From: Plutella xylostella
Taxonomy: Eukaryota; Arthropoda; Insecta; Lepidoptera; Plutellidae
Direction: 5' to 3'
Length of the DNA: 64,000 nt
Assembly (NCBI RefSeq): GCF_932276165.1
Contig: NC_063992.1
Span: 3,420,001 to 3,484,000 of the forward strand
Shown piece by piece: positions 13,291-27,273 of the stretch (within the stretch, counting starts at the first letter, position 1; each line of letters starts with the position of its first letter). Below the pieces are notes generated by a model. It ran no database searches. It worked only from the letters and a program-made list of their open reading frames with translations, and was not told the DNA's origin. A program made the position numbers and the translations under genes.

Positions 13291-13969
13291 AGCGCGCCAC
13301 GCCCACCGCCACCCACGATGCCGTAAACAGTCCAAAACCTCGCACGCATCCATGTATCCCAAATCGAAAGCGCTTCGAGCATCACCCCGTCGCCACCACC
13401 TAATCTCCACCCCCACGCCTCAGGGAATAAGACCCAGAATCGCCTGCACCACTTGAATAAGTTATTCCGTGTCGTTCTTGTTTTGTGATCGGGATCATAA
13501 TGATAAATAACTCGGAGGATAAGCCCAGTTGGAGAATAATAATTGTTTTTGATGTCTTAAACACAACATCGTCTCGGCGAGAATATTGTTAACATTCTAA
13601 AACTCTAAACGAGACAATCCGGTTGTAACTGAATATGAATTTATACATCTATATGACTAATGGAATACATTATCGTGGTAACCGATTTATGTTAGCCAAG
13701 TATTTTTTAAAGTACGACGAAGGTGACAATTATCGAAAAAAATAAAGTAAACTAAAAGGTCTTTTATGACAAAAGTTATAACACTAATAAAGGTTTTATT
13801 GTCAAGGTTAAAGAGCACTTAATCCCGGCTAATAATCGTCATAAAGGCAGTTGGGAGAACATCAAAGTAATTGTGACGCTGAGTGATCGGCCGATCGCTG
13901 CAGGGCTCTTCCTAGCCAGCCTCCTGCTACTGTGCACTATAAAATATAACCTTATTACATTACATTTTT

Positions 13970-14165
13970 AAATTCTTCAGCCTATAGCAGTCCTCGACAT
14001 AGGCCTCTCCCAAAGCACGCCTCTGCTGGATACGATCTATATAGCTTTCCGCATCCTATCATTACCAACGACCTTTCGCAAGTTGTCACCCCATCTAGCC
14101 AGAGGGCGTCCGACACTACGTTTGCCTAGTCGCGGTCTCCCTAGAACCACCTCGGTTTACCCCAT
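13970..14165 (-). pseudogene. RTE-type LINE reverse transcriptase C-terminus, broken
   Basis: On the minus strand one frame reads GRPLARWGDNLRKVVGN and, after an interruption, EAYVEDCY-like residues. This matches the GRP..RW.DDL/I...AG and EAYVQQW ending of RTE-type ORF2 as I know it. A stop and frame changes interrupt it, so it is a dead fragment. Confidence 0.65.
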
Positions 14166-14879
14166 CGGTTATCGGTTCTTTGACAAATGTGACCAGCCCT
14201 TGAAATAAGGGCAAAGCCTTCTTCATAATACCGACAGGTCAAAAGTCAAAGAAAAGCAACATAACATAATAGAAGAAACGTTTTTCTGGGAAATTTTATC
14301 CTATTATAAACTAGCCACAATTAAACATACAGTACCTACCAAATTAATAAAAAATATTGTCAAAACACGATCAGATCATTCAACAATCCGCTACCCATAC
14401 ATCCAAACAACCATGATAGGTGGTCCAAGAAACAAATGAATGCGTCAAACAAATGCAGAATCAAACGTGTGGGCAACACTGACCAACGCCGAACCGCCCG
14501 CGTCCATTCGACAGCCTATAATTTGTGCGGATGCACTCCTACACATAATTAAAGGGAGCGTGACGTCCCAACATTCCCACATGCCGGTCGCATGGTCACC
14601 GCAAGGACAAACCAAGGAATAAGATAAATCCTCCGTACCGCCATTTTAAGATCGGTCCACATATCGGCGTAAAATGACAATTTTCAGGACGCATGGCAGT
14701 CTGTTTCAGGATGTTATTGGTGGTTTTGTAGTTATTAATAATTAAGTTTTATATTTATTACAAACACAAGAAAATAAATAATAAAAACATGAATAACAAA
14801 AATACATAATTTCTTCTTCTATAATATCATGCGTAAGAATAAAGACTTTATAGACAACGAAAAGATTCCCTCACCTTCA

Positions 14880-15170
14880 TTACAAGGTAAATAACCCAAG
14901 TTCATCATCATTGATGGACATGGACCTACCCTGGGCGACATGGAGGTCAACCGACTCAGGACAAACATGGACCGTCGAAGAAAACATGTGCAGGTGGGGT
15001 TACCGCAGCCCTGTCTCCAACATCTGCGCATGTGGTGCGTCTCCACAGACCATGGAGCACCTGATGGTGTGCCCTGGCTGTCCCAACACCTGCACCCGCG
15101 AAGACCTCCTCAAGGCCAACCAGAGAGGTATCGACGTGGCGGTTGCCATCGACACGACAAGAAGATGAAG
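14880..15170 (+). pseudogene. LINE ORF2 C-terminal zinc-motif fragment, frameshifted
   Basis: The frame beginning near 14911 gives CACGASPQTMEHLMVCPGC near the end, a Cys-x-Cys...His-x3-Cys motif typical of the tail of several insect LINE ORF2 proteins. Upstream, the expected NRLRTNM-like segment lies in a different frame (from 14940), so at least two frame shifts break the fragment. The following ~200 bp may be its 3'-UTR. Confidence 0.65.
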
Positions 15171-18100
15171 ATAATCATTGATCGCATTTTTGATGGAAGG
15201 AAACAATTTTCCCTGGACATGAACATACACTCACGCCTTGTACTAATGTTATGTTTTATGTATGAAAAGAGCCATGCTTATTTATTTAGGAAATGGTCAC
15301 CTACTTTCAGAGCACGAGTGATGAAAAGGTATATTTTTATTCGTTACGGTTCTAACTCCATGACAACGAAGTGATCGAATACCTACAAAATGTAGCGACA
15401 CACATGATCCTAACTTTAACTGTAAAATATAATATAATGCTAACATAGCAACTTACTTAACATTTGCAGGTAAAAGTTTTGTTTGCAAAAGCGTCATTCT
15501 AAGCAAAGACAGTGACTCAGCTCGTCATTCTAAATAACTTTTGTTTTTCGGCATCTACGGCTTGAGGAATTCGGATAAAAAATAAGCTACTCAATACAAA
15601 CTACAATGGTCTGGTCACTTTTAAGTGCCTACATTTGAACACACTATGTGTTTTCATGCTTTATGTTTGAGTATGTAGGTATAGTGATATGATACAGATT
15701 AATTTATATCTCTAATAAGCAAGGAACTGAGACATAAAACCACGGCAGAAACACCCACGATGAATCCCTCCAATTATCGCCAATCCGCATAAACTACTAC
15801 CTAGTGCTTGCAGGAAGTCTGGATCTAGAATTAGAGCTTGATAATTGGGATACAGATTGTACTAGGTCTCGGACAGACCACTAATAATTTCAGCCTTGGA
15901 ATATAGTTTAAGCCGAGAGTCTGGATGGGTGCATGCTACTTAATTGCATCACAAATAGATAGGTACCTATGTGTAGTAATAAAATAAACATACATCTGAT
16001 ATAATTTTAGGGTCCCAAATTATATACCTACCTACTCAGACCAACAGATCAAATGTTGTTAAGAGGGGTTTCGTAATGGCGTTGGTACGGCTATGTATGG
16101 TTTTAAATTATAAATACCTTAACTAAGGATAAACTTACAGTAAGTACAGCGGATTGTAGAGAAAACTGTGCGCTTGATGAAAATCGCATATTTTTCACCA
16201 TTATTTGGAGATACTGTATTTGACCCATGCCCTGTCTTCCGCGCAAAATGAATTCTTCGACATTGAAATGGAAGCACAAAATACAAGTCGTAGAAATATA
16301 AAAAACATATTTTTTATTATTCATAGTAGGTACCGTGAGATGAGCACAGAAAAACTTGACGATGCGGTAACAGCCCGAGGCAAAACCCCATTTATAATTG
16401 ATCGAATTGGTTTTTTATTGGACACGAATGATATTCTATTTCCAGTTAATGTGCCGTGTGTAATTATGTGGCTTGTAAATCAAAACCCCGATTATTTGGG
16501 TGTTGACAATACGTAATCACAAATGTAAAATTGCTCTACCGATGAGGAAAAAAAGATAATTTAGCATAACATAATACAGTCAAGTTTTTTTTTGTATATT
16601 ATTGGCGGAAATAAATATAAAAATCTTCGTTGATCGATATTACACCAATTAAAATAAATTTTATACTAAAAAATATTTCAATTTACGGAGTAAAGCACTT
16701 AAAATTTGCGAGTGGACACAATATATCATGAAACAAAACAAACATGAAACAAAAAGGTTGTAAGAGCATTCCTTACACACATATACAGGTGGCGTAAGAT
16801 AATCGATGCCGTCTTCAACAGGAAACTGTTATCAGAGCGGCCACGATCCGCCGCGGAGTCTGATCAGACCACAAAAAACCAACCTCATAATGGATAAGGT
16901 GCATTAGGGCTGCCAAAAATAAAATTGCATGAAATCATCGTAAAAATTGATGGGAAGTTTGAGAACCTTTACCGAGACGACGAGTCTCGTTTCGTTGTGA
17001 AACAGACGTCGAGTCGCCGTACGTTATTTATTACAATTAATTATTTAGCAATTTAACGTTTTATAACGTCACTGAGGTTAACCGAGTCGTTAAATAATTA
17101 TTTTCGCTTTTTAGGCCTAATGATTTCTTTATTAGAGGTATATTATAAACAAAACAGTAACGATATAAAGCTACGGTTGAACTTACCGGACATCGGTAAC
17201 TAGGTATTAATTAAACTTAATGCACGTGTTAAGGCTGTAGCTACCTTGCATTATGCAGTACATTAAGTTTGAATAGCATGGTATATTATGTGAACTTCTC
17301 TATTATTTATTACATACACGGAATACCTGTGTCTTAGATTGTATATATCCGGAAATAAACACCAATGCATCCAGCATTAAGTTATTTTGATACAATGTAG
17401 TTAGGGCCTCCGCTCACGGGCCACAGCAATACAACGATAAAACTGTAAACTGTAGTTTTCATACATTTCATTTTGTAGCCTAAGTTGTAGTTGTTGTACT
17501 TAGTTGCCGCATACAGTTGACGCCTACAGAAAATACGCCCGTTTCTAACCAGAAAGTATCTATTATTATTGTTTTTTTTTTTAAATATAGTGTTTGTTGG
17601 TACCTTTTGAAACGAAAAAAAGGTTTTTTTTTATCTATTACTATAAACTTTGTAAGATTTCAATGTGTAAAAGAATGTTGTGTGCTTAGTTTCGTATGTA
17701 AATATAGTTACATTACTTACATGTCTTAAAACAAAACTTTGGAAAGCCTTTACGAGCTTGCGTCATAACAACCAGTAACTAGCTATACACCGTGGTAATT
17801 GCAGGTATTCTCGGCATCCCTAACAAATTAGATAAGACATAAACTAAGTTCAGACCACCCGCTGATCTCAGTATTTGTTTCTACAATAATTGTAACTATT
17901 TCATAGTAAAGTATTCGCTACGCCTTATGATAATTGATTGGATACGTTAAGGCGAAGCTCTTTTAACATCTCGTCTTTGCATGCTTTCAGCTCAATTTGG
18001 TACCAGACAAAATATCATGTAACTAAAATCTCGGAAACCATAATGCTATCAGCAAACACGGAGTGACGAGATGCGTTATCAGCCGCGGCAGACGGCGCGT

Positions 18101-19871
18101 CGGTCGCGCCCGCGCACACAAATAAATGTAAAAAGCTGGCCCGTGCATTAAGGCATAGGTATAAACTTGTAGAGGCAGTGTCAATATTAGCGCGAGCGTT
18201 CCCATGGGAACCGGCGCGCCTCCACGCTAAATCACTTCCATGCGATTCCCGCTTTCCTTTTTTTTGCCATTGAAATGTCAATTTCTCCGGCGCACCTACC
18301 TACTCGGCAGGGATCAATTAAATCGAAGGTCACCTTTATACTTTTGTGTGGTGTGAGTGTGTGGTGACCTGGGACCACGAATGTTTGTCGTGTGATGTCA
18401 GAAGCCGCTTAAGCCGCGATAAGGTAATTGTGAATGCTTGTAGCTGTCGCGCGGATAAATTGCTGCGCGGTGTCGGCGGAATGTCCCGCTTGTAGCGGGA
18501 GGCCTATTCTCATTGACAACACTCCAACATCTTGCTCTACGATACTGCACAGATATTATGTACCTAAGAAGGTTATATATTATTTTGAATTTTATTTTTT
18601 ACTTAAAATTTACACTCTTTCATTCCATGTGTTGCTGGCCAACATTATCAACCAAGCATGGGTGTGATGTGAGATGATACTACTCCAAAACTGCGGTATT
18701 TTTTAGGTTTACTTACAGTGCAGTTCGGTGGCGTTTCATGTCCTTTTACAGAATCTCTTCCTTTGACAGCATTCGCCCTACTTTACCGAGTGGAAACGTG
18801 AGACCATGAATATCCAATGTAGTTGACGAATATCTCCATGAATGAGGAATGAGCCTGCTCCGGCGGTGGCACCCGCAGGTATACGGCGATGGAATGCGAG
18901 ATACGCTCCTATAATGATGTTAAAACAAACTGTTAGTCTGTCATTAGTGCAAGTCCGCGTCCAAATGGCCGAGGCCCATTATAAAAATTTGTCCCATCCG
19001 TTTCGGCCGAAATTTATGGTTATCGAGCCCGCCCGTTTTTCTTAGGCCATCGAGATTTTATTGCCCATACTTCGGAGTGGGAACCGTGATAACTGAGATT
19101 TTGAAATTTAAAGTTGTGATTCCGTGTCATCCTCGGCCGAGGCGGCGGCGGCGGCGGCGGCGGGCACGCATTCTTCTTGTTTATACCGATGTGTGCGAGA
19201 TAACATCTACAATTTATATAGCCTCGTAATTAGAATGTTCTATCACAAATGGATTGATGTTTTTTGTGCATTCAGATAGCCTTTTTGTTGTGTAATCTCG
19301 GAGTCATTATGCATATAATTAGTGAAACGATTTTGGGTAAAAAGTCGCCGATCGCGTCGTAATAAGTGTAGTTTAGGATCAATAAAAGATAAATTGATGA
19401 TTACTTGTAAACAGTTAGGTATTCGAATTTCTGCAGCTGGTCCATATATTTTTGTAACGTCTGACGTCACTGGTAGTGTTGAGGATGGAGTGGATATTTG
19501 TCGGAATGTCTCGTGTGCGACTACGTACCTCGTAATGCATTGTATTATATTATATTATGCGCTTCGGTTCGGAATGCCAGTGCAACATGCAACCGCCATA
19601 ATCTCACCTACAGTTGCATACAGGCCCTTCATTTAGCCAAAACCGAAGCCTCAACTTGCGACCTTATCGACGGCCACTTAAGAGGTAAATTGATTCAATG
19701 TGCCGTGAGGTTAACTTGACTCGATTGCACACAAGCTCTAAACGAGTTCGAGTAAATAAGTTATTATTTCTGCAAATATTCCAGTGCCATCGACATACAA
19801 ATGTGTTTGAATTGCGATTAAAATTACATTAAAATGGTTGTTGTAAGCGCTTGCATCAGGGATGTGGTGGT
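15171..19871. other. Non-coding
   Basis: No gene. The first ~200 bp may be LINE 3'-UTR. A moderately GC block at about 18040-18320 and the (GGC)n at 19139 stand out; the longest frames (about 100 codons) have no recognisable character. Confidence 0.5.
19139..19164 (+). repeat. (GGC)n microsatellite
   Basis: Seven or so GGC units beside CCTCGGCCGAG. Not in an open frame that I can support as coding. Confidence 0.85.
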
Positions 19872-19984
19872 GGGGTCACTCTGTCTTTAACAAAGGTCCA
19901 GAGCGTTGCCGCTGCTGCGCTAACCAAGTCTCTGGTTGCATGACAGCTTCCGTTAGTTAGTTTTTTACCAAGGTAGAGCAACCC
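19872..19984 (-). mobile_element. MITE, GGGTCACTCTA family, diverged copy 2
   Basis: Ends GGGGTCACTCTG and GTAGAGCAACCCTTC. The interior is decayed, but the segment corresponding to the family's GTTCGTTTTTTG block is recognisable. Confidence 0.55.
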
Positions 19985-21055
19985 TTCTGGTGCGGCAGAC
20001 GCGCAGTTGTGGCTTCTGAACCACTCTGAGCTCTACGTCTTGTGACGTCACTACGCCAGGGTTCCGCGTCTCAAGAGATCATTCTCAGCTACACGCATTG
20101 TCGTGTTGTTTAGATCTAACGACAAGTGTTTATTTGCTCACGACCTACTATACTACTCGTACCTTCGTGTTATCCTGCGAATGGTGGTTCCTCTATCTAG
20201 AGTTCTACTTCCGTATATACTTACTACTGATTTGAGTCAAAAAAAAATCAAAACAGCACTATTGCGCTTAAATGCAGGTCCTAGCTAAGTTTATACGGAA
20301 CCTTGTCGCACATGCAGATTTTCTTTTCAAATACATAAGTTTATGTGTATTGCAAGTGCAATTACACATATAAGGAAAGAAGGAAAAATTAAGGCAAGCA
20401 TTAATAGATCAATTGTGATAGCCCGATTTGGATATAAATTGCTTTATTAGTTTATTGACAGTAATTTAAATAGGTAAATAGTTTTTGCAATAGCCTATGA
20501 ATTATGATAATTATACTGTAACTAAAGGATAATTTATGTGTATGGTTCCTGTCGTATTATAGGACAGGGGCTATGAAATGCAATGTTTTAAATTCTCATT
20601 TTATTTAGCCCATTTATTGACAATGAATACTATAAGTATGCCATAAAATATGCTTGTACATTTTAGTATTTTTTAAGTTGGTACATGTATATTTTTGATT
20701 TCTGGACAAACTTATTATCTCAAGACCAAATCCAGCTTTTTTGGAATATCAACTACTAACGTATTTAAGGGGCAATAGGTAGTACATAATTTAATTTCAA
20801 TACTCAATAAAATATTCTGAGGGAAACATCTCATTACCATCAGATGGGCATAATTTACACGAGATTTATTAGACAGGCGGTTAGCCTTATTAGTCACGGT
20901 GTCATCGGCGTTAGTCATTTAGTCAAGCCGACAGTGTTTATAGTCATTTGCACTCGCGTACACGACGGTATGTCACTAACGCATAATTAAATGACTATTT
21001 TAGATGTTTACGGTTGCTTTTGTGCAAGCTTTTTGACTGTACTTACTACTTTTTA

Positions 21056-21255
21056 GACCCCGACGAAAAAGAGGGCTGTTATAAGTTTAACCGTGTATCT
21101 GTCTGTGGTATCTTAGCTCCCAAACGGCTCGACCGATTTCAATTAGATTTTTTTGGGTCATAGCTAACTTATTTCAAGTGTTGTTAGTTATATTTTATTA
21201 AAATCGGCTTAGCCGTTTAAAACTTATGCGATTTTTTGTGTAGAATGTCGGGGTT
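21056..21255 (+). repeat. Interspersed repeat with GACCCCGACG / GTCGGGGTT ends
   Basis: Inverted short ends enclose ATAAGTTTAACCGTGTATCT, CTCCCAAACGGCTCGACCG and AAAATCGGCTTAGCCG. It resembles a common lepidopteran repeat whose class I cannot assign. Confidence 0.55.
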
Positions 21256-21324
21256 GCTTAACGTTGTTTAGGTTAAGTATTGTAGGGAAAACACAGACAA
21301 AGATAAGACATACATAGGTAGGCA

Positions 21325-21530
21325 TTACAGTTGCCTGTTAGTGAAGAGTGGAATTCTAACACTAGACTCCTTGCCTTTTTGACGCTCTGGACAGCAACCT
21401 TGTTTGTTTATAATGTATTATTTTCTGTTTTTTCATATATTTTTTGTAGTATTCTTTTTTTTTCTTTTTGTTTCTGTTTTTATTGTTCAGTGTGTCAAAT
21501 AAATGTTTCTTTCTTTCTTTCTTTCTACTC
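21325..21530 (+). mobile_element. LINE-type 3' tail ending in (TTTC)n
   Basis: A T-rich stretch ends CAAATAAATGTTTC(TTTC)n at about 21495-21525: an AATAAA-like signal followed by a short tandem tail, as left by non-LTR retrotransposons. No coding part remains. Confidence 0.5.
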
Positions 21531-24500
21531 TAGACGAGCAGCTGAGCTTTGGATTCCTAGAGCAACATTCTATCTGCATCTCTAAAATTCGACGGCACGG
21601 GGCCCTTTAACATTTCCGTTTCACTGGTTACACTCTATATTTCTGGACAGTGGACAATACTAATAAAATGTTAAACGGCAGCCCTTATAGCAGTGACATT
21701 ATTACTCATCATAATAATTATTAAAATGTACTTAGTGGAAACTTTAAGCGTATGTATAATCGTGTTACAAAACCCTGTTTATCACTTAGCCTATGCAAAT
21801 GTTGTGTCCTGTTGATTCATCTTTATACTTTATGAAGAACAATAATATTGCCTTAAGGAAATAACACTTTTGTTTTGGAAAACATAGTACTTAACTTGAT
21901 CCTTTTTTATGGTTTGTTTATATTATTCGCCATCATGATTACGCATATAGCATTTCCCGCTTTTCGAAGATCAAAATGATCAATTATACAATAAAAATAT
22001 TATATTATGCATATTCAACTGTCGAGATTGGAGATGAATAGCTTGGAGACTCTATTTGACTTCGTCGTAAAACTGTCGAGCTTTTGAACTTTACCTACTC
22101 TATTTTTTTGCGTCTATTATGATTATGAATCGTGAATTAAAAAAAATACAGAGTCAAGTTTAATGATTCCCTAAATTTTTATGACATTGTAATGATCAGC
22201 GTAGAGTCTTATGCAGCCCTGACATGCTTAGCAAAGGCCCCGTACAGAGCTTCAGCCACTTAGATTGACAATATACAAACAAGATGCGTGTGACACATAC
22301 ACAAAAGCTAAGTAAAAACTGTCCGCATTTGTTTACTGTCAAACCGTTTTAAGTTCAACCTAATGACAACCATTATACCAATGAATAAGGTCACAAATCT
22401 ACTAACCAACTAATTCAAAATAAGAGCTCAGTGGTAGAAATTGGGAGTTATTTCTCGAGACGTTACTTTTGCACTGACACTCCATCTTTATCATTGTTAA
22501 TCTAAGTGCATGGCCAAAGGCCCTGAATAGAGCTCAAGCTACACTAACGGTTATCACTGTCGGTGACGTTTGATTGTTTCGGAGCTGTCACCGTGACAGC
22601 ATGACGGATGGAGCGATGAGGGCAGATAATGAGCCGCTGCGACAAAAACATCACGTCAGGTGCCGTCTTAACTGATCCAAGGATATTTGGATGGATTTTT
22701 GAGTTAGAGTTAGGATATAAGTACACACATGTGTAAGTATATCCATTAATAGTCTCGTAGCATATCCATTAATAATTAGAGTGCTCTTCACAAAAATGAA
22801 GTTTCAGAATCGGTACGTTCAATATATTGAGATAGAGTAGCAGTTACAGCGCGATAGTTATCGTGAATACGGCAATAGCACGTTGAAATGGAGCCCATTC
22901 TCTATACGCCATTTATTATTATTACTCCTCTAAGCACTAGGACTAGAAAAAAATCTCAGGATATCCAGTATGAGCATCAAAAAAGGCCCAATATTATTAT
23001 GTATTCACAGCCTTAAATGAGTCCAAACAGCTCATTAGCTTATCCCGTCTGATACTCCGTGATCAGATGGCACGCCGGCCGTGTCGTCTCCGGGACAAAA
23101 CAAATATAAGTGCTAATGATCGATCGAGCCACTCTCGGCCGCCGCTAAATGCTCGAGTTATCTCCGGGTAGGTTCGGACTTCAACTGTTACACCGATTTT
23201 GTTTTGTTTCGTCACTGTGTTGCTGTGAGCTTGTGAGTGTTATATTGCCTAAATGTAGGTAGGTGCCGGTGGGAAAGGGGAAGGTTGCTCCTGATGTACT
23301 CTCTGTGGGATAAAGTACTAAGTAGTGTAGATTAATGTAATCATCCAATTAACCATTAATATACCTATATGTCCGTACTCGCGAAAATGTAAGGTTTAAA
23401 AAATTATAATATGCGTTATAGGTTCTCTAAATTATTTAGAGTAAAATAATCAATCTTTTTGACCGCTAAATCTGAAGCCAAATACCAAACCAACTTATAG
23501 ACAATCTATAATACTTACTTACAAATGCTGGTCATGCTTAATATATGTTACGCATAGCTGTTAGTGTCGCATTTATTTATGTACTACTATCGGATGCAAA
23601 GCAGCGTGACAATTACCGTGGCTAATAATAGACACGGACCACAACACGGCATAAAGGAGTAGGCACACCGGACCACGCAACCCGCGCGTTGATTGATCAC
23701 CTCTAATTAGACTATTGACACATTTGCAGCTCAGTCTCTACACTCGCCAAGTATGCGACCGGCTAATTGCACAGAAACATTCATCAAACGCTGACTGATA
23801 TTAAATGTGGAGCGGCGGATTGAGCAGTCAGCAGGGCGCGGCGGGCGCGGCGGGGGCGGGACGACACGCATATTAATGAACGCATTAAGCATTTACCTAA
23901 TTACGATCCTTAAACAGCAATGGAATATTCAAAAGCCCGGCTTAGGATTCAATTAGCGCTTTAGCCCGTATCGCGGGGCGTGTAAATGCCACCGTCTATC
24001 ATACGCACTCCGCTATTACATTCAGTACAAGCGATATTAATAGAAGTGGTTACATAAATCTTAATAGTTGCATGTGCTTCGGCCGGATTGGTGTCAGGCG
24101 CGTCGCCCGCAAGGTAAACCGACACTCGCTCACGAAAGCTGCAGCGGTGTTTGCGATGCTCTCCGCTTTTTACTTAATAAGCATTCAACAACTAAACAAT
24201 TAAGCTTTACGAGCATTATCTCGGGTTCTTTCGTAGGTATGTAAATGGTGAAAGTTAGTCAATCAAAGCTGCGTATGGGTACGTAGAAGTGTCAGCGGTA
24301 TGTGGCGGTTGGTTGCGGTGTGATCGCATCCGCGGGGAAAGGGAAGAGGAATTCCACGGTGAGTGGCGTGCGCCGGCGGCGCGGGCGCGGGCCGGCTCGA
24401 GTGTCCAGGGAGAGCCGCGCCGTGAGCTGATTCTGGACACTACAGCTTTTATAATACCATTTGCAGGATAATGTTTTCAGGCCCTTCTAGAGCAGTTAGG

Positions 24501-25948
24501 CTAAATTAGGGTATCTTTGAGAATTATTGGTAAAATTTTTATCTTATTTAAAAACGCTGAAGTTTTACATCGGTACCGTCATCTCACTCCCATGATTAGA
24601 CAGACTGGCAGCGCCCCTAAACAACGCAAAATGAATCGCTAAAGTCTCAAAACTATGACATATAAGGTAGCATCACCCAACAATGCATCTCGCCTGCAGT
24701 TTCTCCGTCGTGTCTAGAATCAGTGTCAGCGCCGGCATGCGTGTCGCGACACCGCCGGCGACACCCGACACCGCTGTCCGCAAGGTCGGCTACCGTGCGC
24801 GGCTTCGCTTACTGTTGCTGCCCATCGGAAGAACCACGAGCGGTAAAGATACAGGGTGCAGTTCTGGGGTTCCGGTGATCATTTCTATTCAATGGACGGG
24901 GAAGACTTACATTATCTCCATCCAAGATGAAAAAATATTATTAAGTAAGTACTTAAATCAATAATTTTCATGTAGTCTACAATTCTATTATATTCTAATC
25001 TCGGTTTAGTAACGCTACGCGATTTTGTAATTAGCTTTTGGGATGTTTTCTAACGGAAAACACTGGCTGTAATCTCCATATTTTCCTGTACCCCATCGAG
25101 AAGGTTTTCAATTGCATTGCTTAAATTTAAATCAGTTACATCATGCAGCCCGTGGTTATGCTAAAGCGCAACACATCGCAGCTAGCTTAGCTCGTAGCAC
25201 TTACTGGGTTATCATACGGCGGTGATTGTATTGCAAAATGGGAACGCACGACCAAGCGCAAGTAACAGGTGTATAACTATAGTACAACTGCATTATAGCT
25301 AGGTACGGCTTCCTTCGAGTGAACTTATGCAAATGTTCCTTACTGACAAACAATATAAATGGAAATATACGAAGTGGACGCGTAAAAGTGACAGCCAGGT
25401 TCGTAGCGGCACAGTGCAGCGCGCGCGCAGTGAATCAGCTCTTGTGAACTTTGTACCCAGTTTTCTGGGGTTGCGTTAACAGGCTGCACTTTTTCCTGCG
25501 TCTAATGCGTGAGACGTAATATTTATTGTAAATTAGCAATATCTTTATATACTTACTTGTAGTTATATTGCGTATACGCTATGCTACAATTGGTACATTG
25601 ATATCGATACTGTAACTCAGGCAAGGAGGGCGCGGCCTGCGTCGCGGAGGACGGGGGGTAATGGCCCTCATAATCATCCAGATTTACGACGTTAAATTGA
25701 AATGAAATGTCGCATAATATAATAAATACACCCCGTGGCGCGTCCATCTGCGCAAAGCACTCCATCGCGAGTGAATCATTTGTTTTGCAGCTCATTCTCG
25801 AGGCAGATTAGCATTCTTTATTAATGTTCGTTGTCAATAAAACAATAATTGACGGCGGCGGTAGTCGTATGGGACAATATAAATTGGTTAATGTTGTTGG
25901 CTACGGTGTAACTTGATCAGCAGGACGGAACACCTGGCAGGACCTGGA
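21531..25948. other. Non-coding; GC-richer low-repeat block 23640-24470
   Basis: No gene. 23640-24470 is GC-richer, free of recognised transposons, and dotted with ATTA/TAAT homeodomain-type cores (CTAATTAG, ATTAATGAACGCATTAAG, CCTAATTACG). A plausible cis-regulatory block for dpp, by inference. 24683-24964 has a 93-codon frame that I cannot identify and doubt. Confidence 0.45.
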
Positions 25949-26083
25949 GGGTTACTCTATACTGACGAAAAACTATCGAACGAGAGCTGTCGTACAATCG
26001 GCACGTTTAGTACAACGAGATAGAGTCGTATCTCGCGCAGGACCGCTCCGAAACTGAGTTTTTCATCATATAGAGTGCGCCCC
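25949..26083 (+). mobile_element. MITE, GGGTCACTCTA family, copy 3
   Basis: Starts GGGTTACTCTATACTGACG and contains CGAACGAGAGCTGTCG and CGGCACGTTTAGTACAACG. The right end is TAGAGTGCGCCCC. A nearly complete copy. Confidence 0.75.
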
Positions 26084-26760
26084 TGGCTGGCCCGACGCGC
26101 ATTTGTTACCATCATTATAATGACCAATTCTAAATGGTCTTCTACGAGGGTATCGATTACTACAGGAAATGTCTCTGGTGTAGCTGGTAGCTATGGAATT
26201 AGAATTACGACTATTCGAAGATATTACATCATCCTCCTATATCTTTATACCTACTTAAGCTTAAAGGTCTTGTTCGTCCTGAAATAGAAAGGTAAGTATA
26301 CGATATTCTGCCGTAGCAGAGGGAATTACTTACCATTAAATGCAACTTCACCCACTTTCTGTACTTAAGTATATAATTAAATTGTGTAGAGCCACTAATC
26401 GAATCCCTGGACTGAATTTTTCAGAAGTTCATACTTCATGTGAAAATCGTATTTCGAAGTTCAAACTTCAAATCTGATTAATTAGTAGTCCTAATTGAAT
26501 AATAAGATAAGAGAATACAGAACTGATCAAAAGGAAAGGCTAGATATAGGCTTACACAATTTAATATAGGTACTTAGGCTACTTCGCTGATAACTATGTA
26601 AATAATTTAAATTTTTCTGCATAAAAATGTACCTACTTTAAAAAAACTACATTTTCTACATATAAAATGCACAAAATTCCTCTAATTGTGGTGCTTAAGG
26701 GAAATACATATGACAACTTAATATTATGAGATAAGGGAGTGATGAAAAATTTCATAAATA

Positions 26761-26980
26761 CACTCACGGGCAATGAAAAGTTTCCCCTGAGAAAATCACC
26801 AAATTACTCCTAAACAGAAAAGTCTAGATTAATGACGCCTTCTGCAACATTGAACAGAGGATCAGGACATTACCAAATAAAAACGGTAATATTTTGTTGA
26901 AACTTTTATTAAATCTGAAAAAATTGGGGTCGTTTGGTGTCAGCATTTTGTGAGTGGAACTTTTTCATTGCCTGTGAGTT
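26761..26980. mobile_element. MITE with CACTCACGGGCAATG ends, copy 1
   Basis: 220 bp. The left end CACTCACGGGCAATGAAAA and the right end GTGGAACTTTTTCATTGCC are inverted. Flanked by TA on both sides (26759-26760, 26981-26982), as expected for a Tc1/mariner-type target. No coding capacity. Confidence 0.82.
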
Positions 26981-27137
26981 TATTAGTAATGTTAAAAAAC
27001 ATAATTTAAAGTAAAATATGTACAACTATACCTAAGTACTCTCCAGTACTACTTAAATATAATTGCCCTTTTACCACCAGAGTGAGCTTCATAAACGTTA
27101 ATTGTGCGTTGAGTGAGCGGCAGACAGGCCGGCGCGC

Positions 27138-27273
27138 GGGGTCACCCTAGCTTACGAAACAGTTAGTTTCGGGCCGCTTTTGAGCTTACCACGACTCTAT
27201 CTTGTTGCACTAACTTTCCGATTACATGAAAGCTCTCCAGAGCTTCGTAGTGAGTTAAACAAGAGTAGCCCTC
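27138..27273 (-). mobile_element. MITE, GGGTCACTCTA family, copy 4
   Basis: Begins GGGGTCACCCTAGCTTACG and contains ACGACTCTATCTTGTTGC and ATGAAAGCTCTCC. Ends GAGTAGCCCTC. Diverged. Confidence 0.6.

Larger units (their letters stand above)
7769..13969. other. Non-coding, mixed composition
   Basis: No gene. Holds the (AC)n at 8779 and the two G-run clusters; GC-richer patches at about 9770-10060 and 10400-10690. The remainder is AT-rich. Confidence 0.5.

Noticed and set aside
12967..13416. 149-codon minus-strand frame
   Set aside because: The central part is the complement of the G-run cluster (Pro/Arg/Ser); no recognised homology.
15391..15415. TGTAGCGACACACATG, resembling the start of the LTR at 6530
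   Set aside because: Similarity stops after about 15 bases, with no polypurine tract or second LTR; at most a relic of a relative.
24683..24964. 93-codon plus-strand frame in a GC-richer block
   Set aside because: No homology recognised; flanking splice or initiation signals are not convincing.
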